Source of the DNA: Bradyrhizobium barranii subsp. barranii
GTDB taxonomy: Bacteria > Pseudomonadota > Alphaproteobacteria > Rhizobiales > Xanthobacteraceae
Length of the DNA: 64,000 bases
Direction: 5' to 3'
NCBI RefSeq assembly: GCF_017565645.3
Contig: NZ_CP086139.1
Location: 76,265-140,264, forward strand
Part shown: piece by piece, positions 54,028 through 62,337 of the stretch
Position numbering within the stretch: position 1 is the stretch's first letter
Layout: the number at the start of each line of letters is the position of its first letter
Program-made: the position numbers and the translations under genes
Notes under the pieces: generated by a model
The model's database searches: none
What the model saw: the letters and a program-made list of their open reading frames with translations, nothing else
What the model was told of the DNA's origin: nothing

Positions 54028-55890
54028 ATGGATCCCTTTGATGCAGGGCAGGCTCAGCGCGGTAATGGCAGCACCGAATCTTCCGGCCGCGAGGACCGGG
54101 AAGGTGAGGAGGCGCAGTGGGTTGGAGTCTTGACCCACGCGGTGCTCGCCGCTGACGATCCGGCAAATCTCGGGGATTCTGCTCCTGCGGAGGGGGGGCA
54201 CGACCAGATGCTGGAGGAGTGGGCTGCCGAAGAGGGGCAGAACCCGCTCGAGGATCGACAAGAGGCTGTAAGGCGAGTGAATGCTTGGAATCAGGGCGAG
54301 CTGAATCTTGCAATGCTGCGTCTCACCAGCCTGCCTCCACTTCCAGCCGGGCTCCACTCGCTCGACGCGTCCTTCAACCGGCTGACCAGTCTGCCCGAGA
54401 CTCTCCCTGACGCGCTCAATTCGCTCAATGTTAATGGGAATCAGTTGGTCAGCTTGCCCGCGCTTCCGGCCGAGCTCGCCTTGCTGGACGTGTGGAGCAA
54501 TCGGCTCACCAGCCTGCCTGAGACCCTCCCGGCCGCGCTCGAGGGCCTCAACGTCGGCAACAACCAATTGACGAGCCTGCCCGAGGCCCTCCCGGCCAGG
54601 CTCGAAAGCCTTGACGTTAGTGTAAACCAATTGACGAGCCTGCCCGAGACTCTCCCGGCCAGTCTCGGAAGCCTTGACGTTGGTGTAAACCAATTGACGA
54701 GCCTGCCCGAGACTCTCCCGACCAGTCTCGGAAGACTTTACCTTAACGATAACCAGCTAACCAGCCTACCCACGGGCTTGCTAACGCAGTTGGGGGCTGC
54801 TGCGGAGGTGGTTGTGTCTGGCAATCCGCTGCCCCAGGAGATGCTGATGAACCTGGACACAATCCAAAGTACCGATGGGTATGCCGGCCCGAGGGTCGTC
54901 TTTGATTTGTCTGAGACGCACGAAGATCAGTGGGAGGACGCCGCCGTTGCGCCGTTTCCTCTCGAGACAGTAGCTGCGGAGTCTCTTCCCGAGGCAGTAG
55001 CGGACTGGCTCAACGGGGATCCGAAGGAGGGCGATCCCGAGGTGGTGGCCAAGTGGCAGAGCTTTGCAGAAGAGCCCGGTGCCCAGCAATACGCAGACTT
55101 CCTCAACGGGCTGCGGAATACCGTGAACTCTGGGAACGAAGGATTCCAGCAGGGGGTGGCCAATGATCTGCGGCAGGCAGCGGCCAACCCGCAATTGCGC
55201 GCGCAGTACTTCCAGCTTGCTCTTGACGCCAACGAGAGCTGCGCGGATCGCAGAACTTTGACCTGGAACGGCATGCAAACCGCGCGCCTGATCGCCAACG
55301 TCGAGAACGGGCTCTATGACAATAACGAGGGGGTAGCGGCCCTCGTTGATCTAGGCCGTGTCATGTTCCGCTTGGAGGCACTGGGGGGGATCGCGCGCGA
55401 GAAGGTCCAATCGCTCCGCACAGGCGGCACCATCAACAACGTCGACGAAATCGAGGTCTACCTTGCCTATCAGGCCACGCTGCGCGAGCGGCTGGGGCTG
55501 CAGCACATCGCCCCGGACATGAACTACTTCTACGACTCTCACCTCACCGAGGAAGACATTGACAGGGCTGAGACGTCTGTGCGGAGCAAGGAGGCGACGG
55601 GGTTCGCCGACTATTTGGCGACGGACTGGAAACCTTGGGACGATGTGGTGCTCCGCATTGAACCGGAACACCATGCCACGATGGAGGAAAAGCTCGCCGA
55701 TGCCTTGGAGGAGGAGTTCCCGGGCCGACTGAAGCAAAAGCTCGTTGAAGCGGGACTGATCGGCGCTGAGGCCGATGTCGTTGCGGATGCCGAGCGGGAG
55801 TTCGGACCCCAGGTCAGCAAGGACATCGCTCGCGAGATCAAGGGTGCTCTGAGGGACACGGTGCTCAACAAACGCGGCCTCAGTCTGTGA
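54028..55890 (+). CDS. nopM: NopM-like type III effector (LRR + NEL E3 ubiquitin ligase)
   Basis: 620 residues. The N-terminal ~85 residues are flexible and acidic, as expected for a type III secretion signal. About eight leucine-rich repeats follow (residues ~95-265), mostly of the form QLTSLPETLPASLGSLDVGV. The C-terminal NEL domain (IpaH/NopM class) spans ~330-620: WLNGDPKEGDPEVVAKW, then the catalytic Cys405 in NESCADRRTLTWNGMQTARL, and ADYLATDWKPWDDVVLRIEP near the end. Such effectors enter plant cells and ubiquitinate host proteins. The ATG follows GGAGCAGG. A tts-box-like motif lies upstream. The gene is intact, unlike the paralogue fragment at 46915. Confidence 0.95.
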   Translation: MDPFDAGQAQRGNGSTESSGREDREGEEAQWVGVLTHAVLAADDPANLGDSAPAEGGHDQMLEEWAAEEGQNPLEDRQEAVRRVNAWNQGELNLAMLRLTSLPPLPAGLHSLDASFNRLTSLPETLPDALNSLNVNGNQLVSLPALPAELALLDVWSNRLTSLPETLPAALEGLNVGNNQLTSLPEALPARLESLDVSVNQLTSLPETLPASLGSLDVGVNQLTSLPETLPTSLGRLYLNDNQLTSLPTGLLTQLGAAAEVVVSGNPLPQEMLMNLDTIQSTDGYAGPRVVFDLSETHEDQWEDAAVAPFPLETVAAESLPEAVADWLNGDPKEGDPEVVAKWQSFAEEPGAQQYADFLNGLRNTVNSGNEGFQQGVANDLRQAAANPQLRAQYFQLALDANESCADRRTLTWNGMQTARLIANVENGLYDNNEGVAALVDLGRVMFRLEALGGIAREKVQSLRTGGTINNVDEIEVYLAYQATLRERLGLQHIAPDMNYFYDSHLTEEDIDRAETSVRSKEATGFADYLATDWKPWDDVVLRIEPEHHATMEEKLADALEEEFPGRLKQKLVEAGLIGAEADVVADAEREFGPQVSKDIAREIKGALRDTVLNKRGLSL

Positions 55891-56041
55891 AGCGGCGTCT
55901 GCTGCTTGACCACGCGGTCCTTCATCCAGATCGAAGGATCAAGCAACTGCCTGAGCGAGGTATTGGTTCAACCGCAGCGGCGGAAACTGAAAACTGCGAC
56001 GGCTGATCAGCCATTATGCTGTGAAGCGGCAGTAGTGCTTT
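55891..56041. other. Short spacer
   Basis: No gene and no clear hairpin terminator after nopM. Confidence 0.4.
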
Positions 56042-56238
56042 GGCAAGACCAAGGCCGTGACCGCCACGGCCCGGAAGATCGCAGTTCTGTTCTACAATGC
56101 TGTGCGATACGGAATGGACTATGTCGATCCCGGGGCCTCGTCCTACGAGACGCGCTACCGGACGCGAGTGGTCAACAATTTGTAGCGGCGTGCCAAGGCA
56201 TTCGGCTTTGTTCTCCTGCCCTTGGAGCCGAAAGTAGA
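56042..56238 (+). pseudogene. Transposase C-terminal remnant
   Basis: The plus strand reads KTKAVTATARKIAVLFYNAV, RYGMDYVDPGASSYETRYRT, then a TAG and RRAKAFGFVLLPLEP. This resembles the C-terminal end of IS110-type transposases. The family is not certain from so short a piece. It has an internal stop. Confidence 0.55.
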
Positions 56239-56250
56239 TGCTGCCGTTTC

Positions 56251-56510
56251 TTAGGAATCGTTCTCAAGCGTCAGCTCCCCGATCTTGGCGTGCAGCGTTT
56301 TCACGTCCACCGCGGGCTCGCTCGTTCTGTTGCCACCGCGAGGACCAAAGACCTCGGCCGCCGCTTCCTGAAGCTGGGACTTCCACTGCGTGATCTGGTT
56401 CGGATGCACGTCGAAATGCTCAGCCAGCTCGGCCAGCGTCATCTCGCCCTTGATCCTTGATCGCCGCTAACGCCACCTTGGCCTTGAATGCGAGTGCGTG
56501 TGTGAATGCG
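56251..56510 (-). pseudogene. IS3-family OrfA remnant
   Basis: Reads FKAKVALAAIK in one frame and, after a shift, MTLAELAEHFDVHPNQITQW, KSQLQEAAAEVFGPRG and KTLHAKIGELTLEND. This is an IS3 OrfA helix-turn-helix and zipper; orfB is missing here. It differs from the OrfA fragment at 46589. Confidence 0.8.
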
Positions 56511-56759
56511 GATCGAAATTTGACCCCTCAATCAGTCCATCTCGTGGGCTAACGTCTTGATTCTTCAAGTGCCGGAAAAGTGACCCCGGCGCCGATCGGC
56601 GTCGGACCCCCGCGCCGATTCACAGAAGCATGCGAAAACCATCGAGGCTCGCGGCGGAGACGTTGTCCAGCCGCATCAAGAAGCCGGATATACGTCAGTA
56701 GTTGTGGCCGTCGATCCTGATCAAGTCGGTCGTTGCAATCGGGCGGGGTCCATATGGGG

Positions 56760-56818
56760 TCCGGACGCCGATCGGCGTCCCAAGTGCTTGATGGGTCAAT
56801 GTTCAGCGTCGATTCACA
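56760..56818 (-). repeat. IS-end-like repeat, inverted relative to 51861-51934
   Basis: The first 32 bases are the exact reverse complement of 51903-51934, and the following bases match 51861 onward with small changes. A third, diverged version lies at 56585-56625 (GCCGATCGGCGTCGGACC). Together they bracket the nopM module. Confidence 0.85.
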
Positions 56819-56837
56819 AAGATGTTGGCTGGAGATA

Positions 56838-56935
56838 GTCCTCGCCGCGAAAGCTGGCCGTACGCCTCACCGATGAGGAGCAGTATTTTGTCTCTGAATC
56901 TTCGGTCTATCGGCTGTTGACGGCGAAGCGCGCAG
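56838..56935 (+). pseudogene. IS3-family OrfB (rve) fragment
   Basis: RKLAVRLTDEEQYFVSESSV then YRLLTAKRA: the pre-catalytic segment of an IS3 OrfB integrase. Only about 33 codons remain. It accounts for the CGAAAGCT motif at 56848 that otherwise looks like half a tts box. Confidence 0.7.
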
Positions 56936-56974
56936 GCACATGCGCCATGCTGTCTTGGCGCGGCAATTGTCGTC

Positions 56975-57004
56975 ATCAGGTTCTCGACAGCTTCCCCATT
57001 TAAG
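56975..57004 (+). promoter_or_regulatory. tts box-like motif upstream of the nopD-like gene
   Basis: ATCAGGTTCTCGACAGCT, then TCCCCATTTAAG. It matches the TCAG-n-TT-n-TCG-nn-AGCT core at nearly every fixed position. It starts 177 bp before the ATG, a usual distance for TtsI-controlled genes. Confidence 0.6.
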
Positions 57005-57151
57005 TTTAACAAACATACAGGGCTGATCCCCTTGGAAGAACATCCGCTGCCGATGCTCACGGTGCGTGCCTGCCGGCGCTGTAAAGGGCGGTTTGTTGCT
57101 GATTGCCGGCATGTCAGATCGATAGCCCAGGTTCATATTTGAGGAGGACGG

Positions 57152-60100
57152 ATGGATTTCCCCTCGACCAAGTCGGTGCATGAACAATCGGGCAGCACGG
57201 GTCCGCAAGAGAGCTCACCCGCGGCTCCGTCTGCAGCCGCGGCGACCTTTGAGCGGCAATTGAGAGAGATCAGCAGGTCAGGTGTGGGTGGTGGAGCAAT
57301 GCCGGCCGCCGCTGCGCTGCAGCCGGCTCAATCAACGGAGGTTTTGATAGGGAGGCAGTGCAATCAGATCCTTTACTCCGAGGATGCTCGCCTTATCTCG
57401 GGGCTTGAGAAGGCCCTTACGAAGGGCGGGGCCGCCAAAGGCACCACCAATAACTATTTACGTGTTCTTCGCGGCTTTGGCCATTGGCTCTCCGCAAATA
57501 ACAAAAAGGGCATCTCTGCTCGGCTCGACGACAAAAAATCGCTGTCTCAAGATGCGCGCGAGTTCAGCGGAGAGGGTGAGCCCTGGAAACTTCTTACAGC
57601 AATAGGTCATCTCCGAAATTCGCAGTCGACCGGCGAAGTCGTGCCGATCACACGCCACGTTGAGGTAAATCCTTATCAGCAGGACGCGGAACTCATCAAA
57701 GAGTACCAAAACGAAGTAGCGTCAGAGATGGGCAAGAGGGATGCAACCGCTCTTCGCAATTTCAGCGACTACCTGCGTGACAACAACAAGAAGGGTATTG
57801 TTGGTCGGCTTCGCGGCGAGTTGTTAAATGAAGATGTTAAGAGCTATAAGAAAGTCTCCGCTTTTCGTTCGAAAATCGGTGTCGCGCTGGATCGTCTCCG
57901 AAAATCGTCGGCCGGCGCTAAGGCGATGGATCTCGAGCGCAATATTGATCCCGAAGACGCGGCCCTGAAGGAGTCGAGGCAGGTCGGCGACGCCGCTGCG
58001 CAGCACAGTTCGTCGCAGAAAGCTGGCAGTTGGCCAGAGGAATTGCTTCCTGCGGAAGGCCATGATCAGAATTTGCTTTTGGGGCCGATGGACGAACCCG
58101 GCGCGTCGTCCTCGGCGCCGCAGCCGACTCAGTCAACTGGGATTTTGAGAGGGAGGAGGAGACGGCCTCTTTATCCCGAGGATGCTGCCCTTATTTCGGG
58201 GCTTGAGAAGGCCCTCATCAAGGGCGGGGCCGCCGAAGGCACCGCCAAGGACCATGTACGTACTCTTCTCAGCTTTGGCCAGAGGCTCTACGCAAATAAC
58301 AAAGATCCCATTGCTGCTCGGCTCGACGACGAAAAGTCACTGACCGCTGATGCGCGCGAGTTGTTCGAAAAGCGTCCCGCGACACTCCATAGGGCAATAG
58401 ACCATCTCAGGACCTCGCGGTCGACGGGCGGAATCGTGCCGATCGCAGGCCGCACTGAGTTGCATCCTTATCCCCAGGACGCGGCACTCATCAAAGAGTA
58501 CAAAAACGAAGTAGCGACAGATGCCGGCAAGAGGGATGCAACTGCTCTTCGCAATTTCAGCGACTACCTGCGTGACAACAACAGGCCGGGCATTGCTGCT
58601 GGGCTCGGCACGTCGTTTGATGGAGATGTCGAGAGCTATAGGAAGGTCGCCGGTGCTGATTCCAGGATTGGTGCCGCACTGGCTCGTCTCCGAAAATCGC
58701 AGGCCGGCGCTGAGGCGATGGAGCACGAGCGCCATATTGATCCCGAAGAGGCGGCCCTGAGGGAGTCGAGGCGGGTCGGCGACGCCGCTGCGCAGCACAT
58801 TGCGTCGCAGAAGGGTGGCAGTTGGCCAGAGGAATTGCTTCCTGCGGAAGGCCATGATCAGGATTTGCTTTTGGGGCTGATGGATGAACCCGGCCCGTCG
58901 TCCTCGGCGCCGCAGTCGGCTCAGTCAACTTGGATTGTGATAGGGAAGAGGAAGCAGCCTCTTTATTCCGTGGATGCTCCCCTTATTTCGGGGCTTGAGA
59001 GGGCCCTCATCAAGGGCGGGTTCAGCAAATCCGCTGCCGAGCAGCACGGAGGTTCTCTTCGTAGCTTTAGCCGTTGGCTTTTCGCAAAAGAAAAACCGAG
59101 CATTCGTGATCGGCTCGACAATAAGTCGCTGACCGATGGCGGTGAGGTGCTCGAGTTCACCGGAGAGGGTAATCCAAAGAGACTCGTTCAGGCAATCGAC
59201 TATCTCCGGACCTTGCGGTCGACGGGCGAAGTGCCGATCTCACGACGCGCTAAGCTGAATCCTCACCCCCAGAACGTGGCCTTTATCAATCCCGAAGACA
59301 CGGTACTGATGGAGCCGAGGCGCGTCGACGCCGCCGCTGCGCAGCACAGCGCGTCGCAGGAAACTGGCCGTCGGCCAGAGGAGCTTCCCGCGGAAGGCCG
59401 CGATCAGGATTTGCTTTTGGGGCTGATGGACGAACCCCGCTCGTCGTCATCTCTCGAGCCAGCCGCGCGCCATGACCAGGCACCGGATCCCGGAGAGCCC
59501 GACCGCCAGCAGTCCCCGGACGAGCCGATGGCTGCGCTTGCCAGGAGCAACCGCCTGCCAAGCGAGGAGGTCCTCATCAACGATGAGCATGACACAGCTG
59601 AGTTGAGGCCAGCGAAGAGGCAGAGGACCCTAAACAATCCGCAAGGCGTTGCCGGCGAGCGGCAGCTGAGCGAGATCGCCAATTCAGGCGGCCAGCCGAC
59701 ACCGGCGCCTACCCATCAACAGGGTACGTCGTCATGGGAGACGCAGCCGATGCTGCTGCGAAGCGGCTACGAAGATGTCACGGCGCCGCATGCGGTCGCG
59801 ACGTACGTCGGGGACGCCGCTGCGCAGCACAGCGCGTGGCAGCGAGCTGTCAGTCGGCCATTGGTCCTCCCGGAAGGTTACGATCAGGATCTGCGCTTAA
59901 TGGTGGAAGACGGCCCATCGTGGCCCGAGGTTCCTCCTGAGCAGGCGCAGGACATAGTCCAAGCTGGGCAGGAACCTGCCTGGCCGACCGTGGAAGCAGC
60001 GCCAACGCACTCTGCCAGGGCTCGCTCAAACACCTACGGCGGTATTGAGGTGTCGTTTAATCCGAATTCGCCCGCATCATTTGAGTTGCGCGACAATGCT

Positions 60101-61477
60101 TGGAGCCGGGCGCCTGGCTTTCCGCCGCCGTTTGCCGGGCCGGTACCGGGGCATCACCAGGGCGCTCGACAGCTCGGCTCGCCGCAGGGGCTTTCTCCGG
60201 TGTCCGCCCACTCGGACGATGACGCTTTGGCGTGGTTGAGCGAGGAGCTTGCGCGGCAGATGCAAGAACCGGCATCACCATCAACTGCCAGGGCTCAGGA
60301 TCTCTATCGTGAGTTTGAGGCACTGCTTGATCCGGATGCGGCCGAGTTGGATGACAGTGCTCACTTTGCGCCAGCGCCTTCTGCCAGGGCTCGCTCAGAC
60401 ACCTACGGCGGTCTTGAGGTATCGTTTAATCCGAATTCGCCCGCATCATTTGAGTTGCGCGACAATGCTTGGAGCCGGGCGCCTGGCTTTCCGCCGCCGT
60501 CTGCCGGGCCGGTACCGGGGCATCACCAGGGCGCTCGACAGCTCGGCTCGCCGCAGGGGCTTTCTCCGGTGTCCGCCCACTCGGACGATGACGCTTTGGC
60601 GTGGTTGAGCGAGGAGCTTGCGCGGCAGATGCAAGAACCGGCATCACCATCAACTGCCGGGGCTCAGGATCTCTATCGTGGGTTTGGGGCACTGCTTGAT
60701 CCGGATGCGGCCGAGTTGGATGACAGTGCTCACTTTGCGCCAGCGCCTTCTGCCAGGGCTCGTTCAGACACCTACGACGGTCTTCCATTGGTTGATCTGA
60801 CCGCGCCCGCACCGTCCCCATTGCGCGACGATATCGTGCGGCGGTTTCCGATCACCTCCTCCGATGCTCAGATCGGGGCGTTGAATCCGATAGCCTTGTC
60901 CCACAACCGCGGGCTGGTGCTCGAGGACACGGAATGGCTGGGCGACGAGCATATCCTCAGGGATTACCAGCTTCAGGAGCTGGATTTGCAGAGGAGCGAT
61001 TCGGATCTCGCCGCCCGGACGCGGTTCGTAGATCCCCTCGAAGCGCTGCGGCTGCGCCTGGGCGCGGAGAGCGACGTGCTACGCGTATTCCATCGCATCG
61101 TCCATGATCGGCGTGATAACGATACAGCCGACTTCCTGTTGCTGCCAGTGAACGATGCCAGTGCTACGGACCGCGGCAGGCATTGGTCGCTGCTGTTCGT
61201 TGATCGCAGCAACCGGCAATGGCCTGTCGCCTATCACTACGATTCCTACGGGAGATACAACGAGACGCATGCAAGACAACTCGCAGAAAGGCTGAACATC
61301 GCCCTGCAGCCCGCCGGCATGGCCCAGCAGCAGAACACTTATGATTGCGGCGTCTTTGTCGTGGACGGCACGCGGGAGCTGGTTAGGCAATTGGCGCAAG
61401 GACGGGAGCCAGACCAGCTGAACCTCAGCAACGTCGTTGCCAATCGGCAGGCACTGCAAGCGCGACTCAGGGGTTGA
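57152..61477 (+). CDS. nopD: NopD/Bel2-5-like type III effector with ULP (SUMO protease) domain
   Basis: 1441 residues; a GAGGAGG ribosome-binding site precedes the ATG. The first ~70 residues are Ser/Ala-rich, as in secretion signals. Three units of ~265 residues follow (about 75-720), each with a segment starting LISGLEKAL and, in the first two, a second starting ELIKEY or ALIKEY. A basic cluster AKRQR near residue 820 could be a nuclear localisation signal. Residues ~955-1200 hold two 123-residue direct repeats. The C-terminal C48 peptidase carries His1344 (GRHWSLLFVD), Asp1364 (YHYDSYGRYN) and Cys1399 (NTYDCGVFVVDG). LRLRL near 1300 fits an LxLxL (EAR-type) motif. By family knowledge it deconjugates SUMO in the host nucleus. 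Confidence 0.93.
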   Translation: MDFPSTKSVHEQSGSTGPQESSPAAPSAAAATFERQLREISRSGVGGGAMPAAAALQPAQSTEVLIGRQCNQILYSEDARLISGLEKALTKGGAAKGTTNNYLRVLRGFGHWLSANNKKGISARLDDKKSLSQDAREFSGEGEPWKLLTAIGHLRNSQSTGEVVPITRHVEVNPYQQDAELIKEYQNEVASEMGKRDATALRNFSDYLRDNNKKGIVGRLRGELLNEDVKSYKKVSAFRSKIGVALDRLRKSSAGAKAMDLERNIDPEDAALKESRQVGDAAAQHSSSQKAGSWPEELLPAEGHDQNLLLGPMDEPGASSSAPQPTQSTGILRGRRRRPLYPEDAALISGLEKALIKGGAAEGTAKDHVRTLLSFGQRLYANNKDPIAARLDDEKSLTADARELFEKRPATLHRAIDHLRTSRSTGGIVPIAGRTELHPYPQDAALIKEYKNEVATDAGKRDATALRNFSDYLRDNNRPGIAAGLGTSFDGDVESYRKVAGADSRIGAALARLRKSQAGAEAMEHERHIDPEEAALRESRRVGDAAAQHIASQKGGSWPEELLPAEGHDQDLLLGLMDEPGPSSSAPQSAQSTWIVIGKRKQPLYSVDAPLISGLERALIKGGFSKSAAEQHGGSLRSFSRWLFAKEKPSIRDRLDNKSLTDGGEVLEFTGEGNPKRLVQAIDYLRTLRSTGEVPISRRAKLNPHPQNVAFINPEDTVLMEPRRVDAAAAQHSASQETGRRPEELPAEGRDQDLLLGLMDEPRSSSSLEPAARHDQAPDPGEPDRQQSPDEPMAALARSNRLPSEEVLINDEHDTAELRPAKRQRTLNNPQGVAGERQLSEIANSGGQPTPAPTHQQGTSSWETQPMLLRSGYEDVTAPHAVATYVGDAAAQHSAWQRAVSRPLVLPEGYDQDLRLMVEDGPSWPEVPPEQAQDIVQAGQEPAWPTVEAAPTHSARARSNTYGGIEVSFNPNSPASFELRDNAWSRAPGFPPPFAGPVPGHHQGARQLGSPQGLSPVSAHSDDDALAWLSEELARQMQEPASPSTARAQDLYREFEALLDPDAAELDDSAHFAPAPSARARSDTYGGLEVSFNPNSPASFELRDNAWSRAPGFPPPSAGPVPGHHQGARQLGSPQGLSPVSAHSDDDALAWLSEELARQMQEPASPSTAGAQDLYRGFGALLDPDAAELDDSAHFAPAPSARARSDTYDGLPLVDLTAPAPSPLRDDIVRRFPITSSDAQIGALNPIALSHNRGLVLEDTEWLGDEHILRDYQLQELDLQRSDSDLAARTRFVDPLEALRLRLGAESDVLRVFHRIVHDRRDNDTADFLLLPVNDASATDRGRHWSLLFVDRSNRQWPVAYHYDSYGRYNETHARQLAERLNIALQPAGMAQQQNTYDCGVFVVDGTRELVRQLAQGREPDQLNLSNVVANRQALQARLRG
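57374..59260 (+). repeat. Three ~795-bp intragenic repeats in nopD
   Basis: Units begin at 57374, 58172 and 58964 (spacing 798 and 792 bp). Each opens with a segment encoding LISGLEKAL/LISGLERAL. The third unit is shortened. The copies have diverged by many substitutions and small indels, so the duplication is old. Confidence 0.85.
60016..60753 (+). repeat. Two tandem 369-bp repeats in nopD
   Basis: GCCAGGGCTCGCTCAAACAC at 60016 and its near-identical copy at 60385 open two 123-codon units. The copies differ at only a few bases, so the duplication is recent. A third partial start follows at 60754. Confidence 0.9.
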
Positions 61478-61479
61478 TG

Positions 61480-61800
61480 TCGCCGTGGGCGGACCTCGCG
61501 GCGCTTCGCTTTGAGCTTGAATGACGGCTGGAAGAAGTTCACCAGCAGGCGCGCCGCGGCGTAGAGACGTGCCATCACGCGGGCCGTCTCGCCCCCGTCG
61601 AAGCGCCCGTATCCGACGAGCCGCCGGACCACCGGCAGCGCGATGCGGTTGTCGGCAAGGGCGAGCGCGCGACACTGCGCTTCGGAAAGACCGGTCAGCT
61701 CGATGACCGGCGCCTCGAGGAGACCGAGCTTTCGCGCGGCCAGGTATCGGCCTTCGCCCGCGATGATCGTGCCATCGCTGTCGACGAGCAGCGGGTACCG
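61480..61800 (-). pseudogene. ParB N-terminal fragment joined to a transposase fragment
   Basis: In one minus-strand frame, 61640-61800 reads VDSDGTIIAGEGRYLAARKL then GLLEAPVIELTGLSEAQCRA and LALADNRIAL, a ParB/Spo0J-like domain. 61490-61640 continues VVRRLVGYGRFDGGETARVM then ARLYAAARLLVNFFQPSFKL, which resembles an integrase-core transposase. The two pieces are fused after ADNRIALP. IS6-related DNA cuts the upstream side. Confidence 0.7.
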
Positions 61801-62190
61801 TCAAGTTAACGAATTGGAGCGGCCGAGGGGTAGACGACCGGCATGCCGACCGCCCGGGACCCTCTTTATCGCCGCCATCGCTTCCCACCGGAAGTGATCA
61901 GCTATGCCGTTTGGTTGTATTTCCGGTTTCCCAGCGGCTCATGAAGAAGCTCTTGAAATCCGCCGGCACGCCGCCGCGCGTGATGATCACGGACAAGCGT
62001 TCGCACGGCGCTGCGAGGGCGAAGATGGGCTTTTTCGTCGAACATCGCCAGCACAGAGCTCTCAACAATCGGGCTGAGAATTCTCATCAGCCGACGCGGC
62101 AACGCGGCGGATCATGAAGCGTTTCAAATCGTCCCGTCAGGCTCAACGGTTTCTGTCACTTCACGTTCCAGGCATCGTAAGTGGATCCGT
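61796..62190 (+). mobile_element. IS6-family remnant with internal deletion
   Basis: It starts with the same end as the element at 53014 (GTACCGTCAAGTTAACGAAT) and encodes PSLSPPSLP-type shifted sequence, then LMKKLLKSAGTPPRVMITDK and NNRAENSHQPTRQRGGS. The middle, between the FRFP and LMKK motifs, is deleted, and the frame is lost. Confidence 0.8.
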
Positions 62191-62214
62191 AATCCCCGGG
62201 AAATTGACGAAACC

Positions 62215-62337
62215 TCAGACTCTCTCCTCAGCAGAGGTGTATCCGCGCCTGCGCTTGGCGCGCTCCAGCCGTCCGAATGCTTCGCCCGCTTCAGCGCTGG
62301 CATCGAAAGTCTGCACCATCGTCTGGCCGGTCGTGCC
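62215..62337 (-). pseudogene. WGR-domain gene 3' remnant, cut by IS21
   Basis: Reads GTTGQTMVQTFDASAEAGEA, FGRLERAKRRRGYTSAEERV, then TGA. It is clearly paralogous to the WGR protein at 7787-8044. The W-G-R motif itself and the N-terminal half are on the far side of the IS21 insertion, beyond this window. Confidence 0.88.

Noticed and set aside
56836..56865. Possible tts box (CGCGAAAGCTGGCC) upstream of the nopD-like gene
   Set aside because: Only one half-site fits, and the sequence is part of an IS3 OrfB coding fragment. The motif at 56975 fits the whole core better.
61079..61888. 269-codon minus-strand ORF
   Set aside because: It runs antisense to the ULP domain and through the ParB/transposase fragments in the wrong frame.
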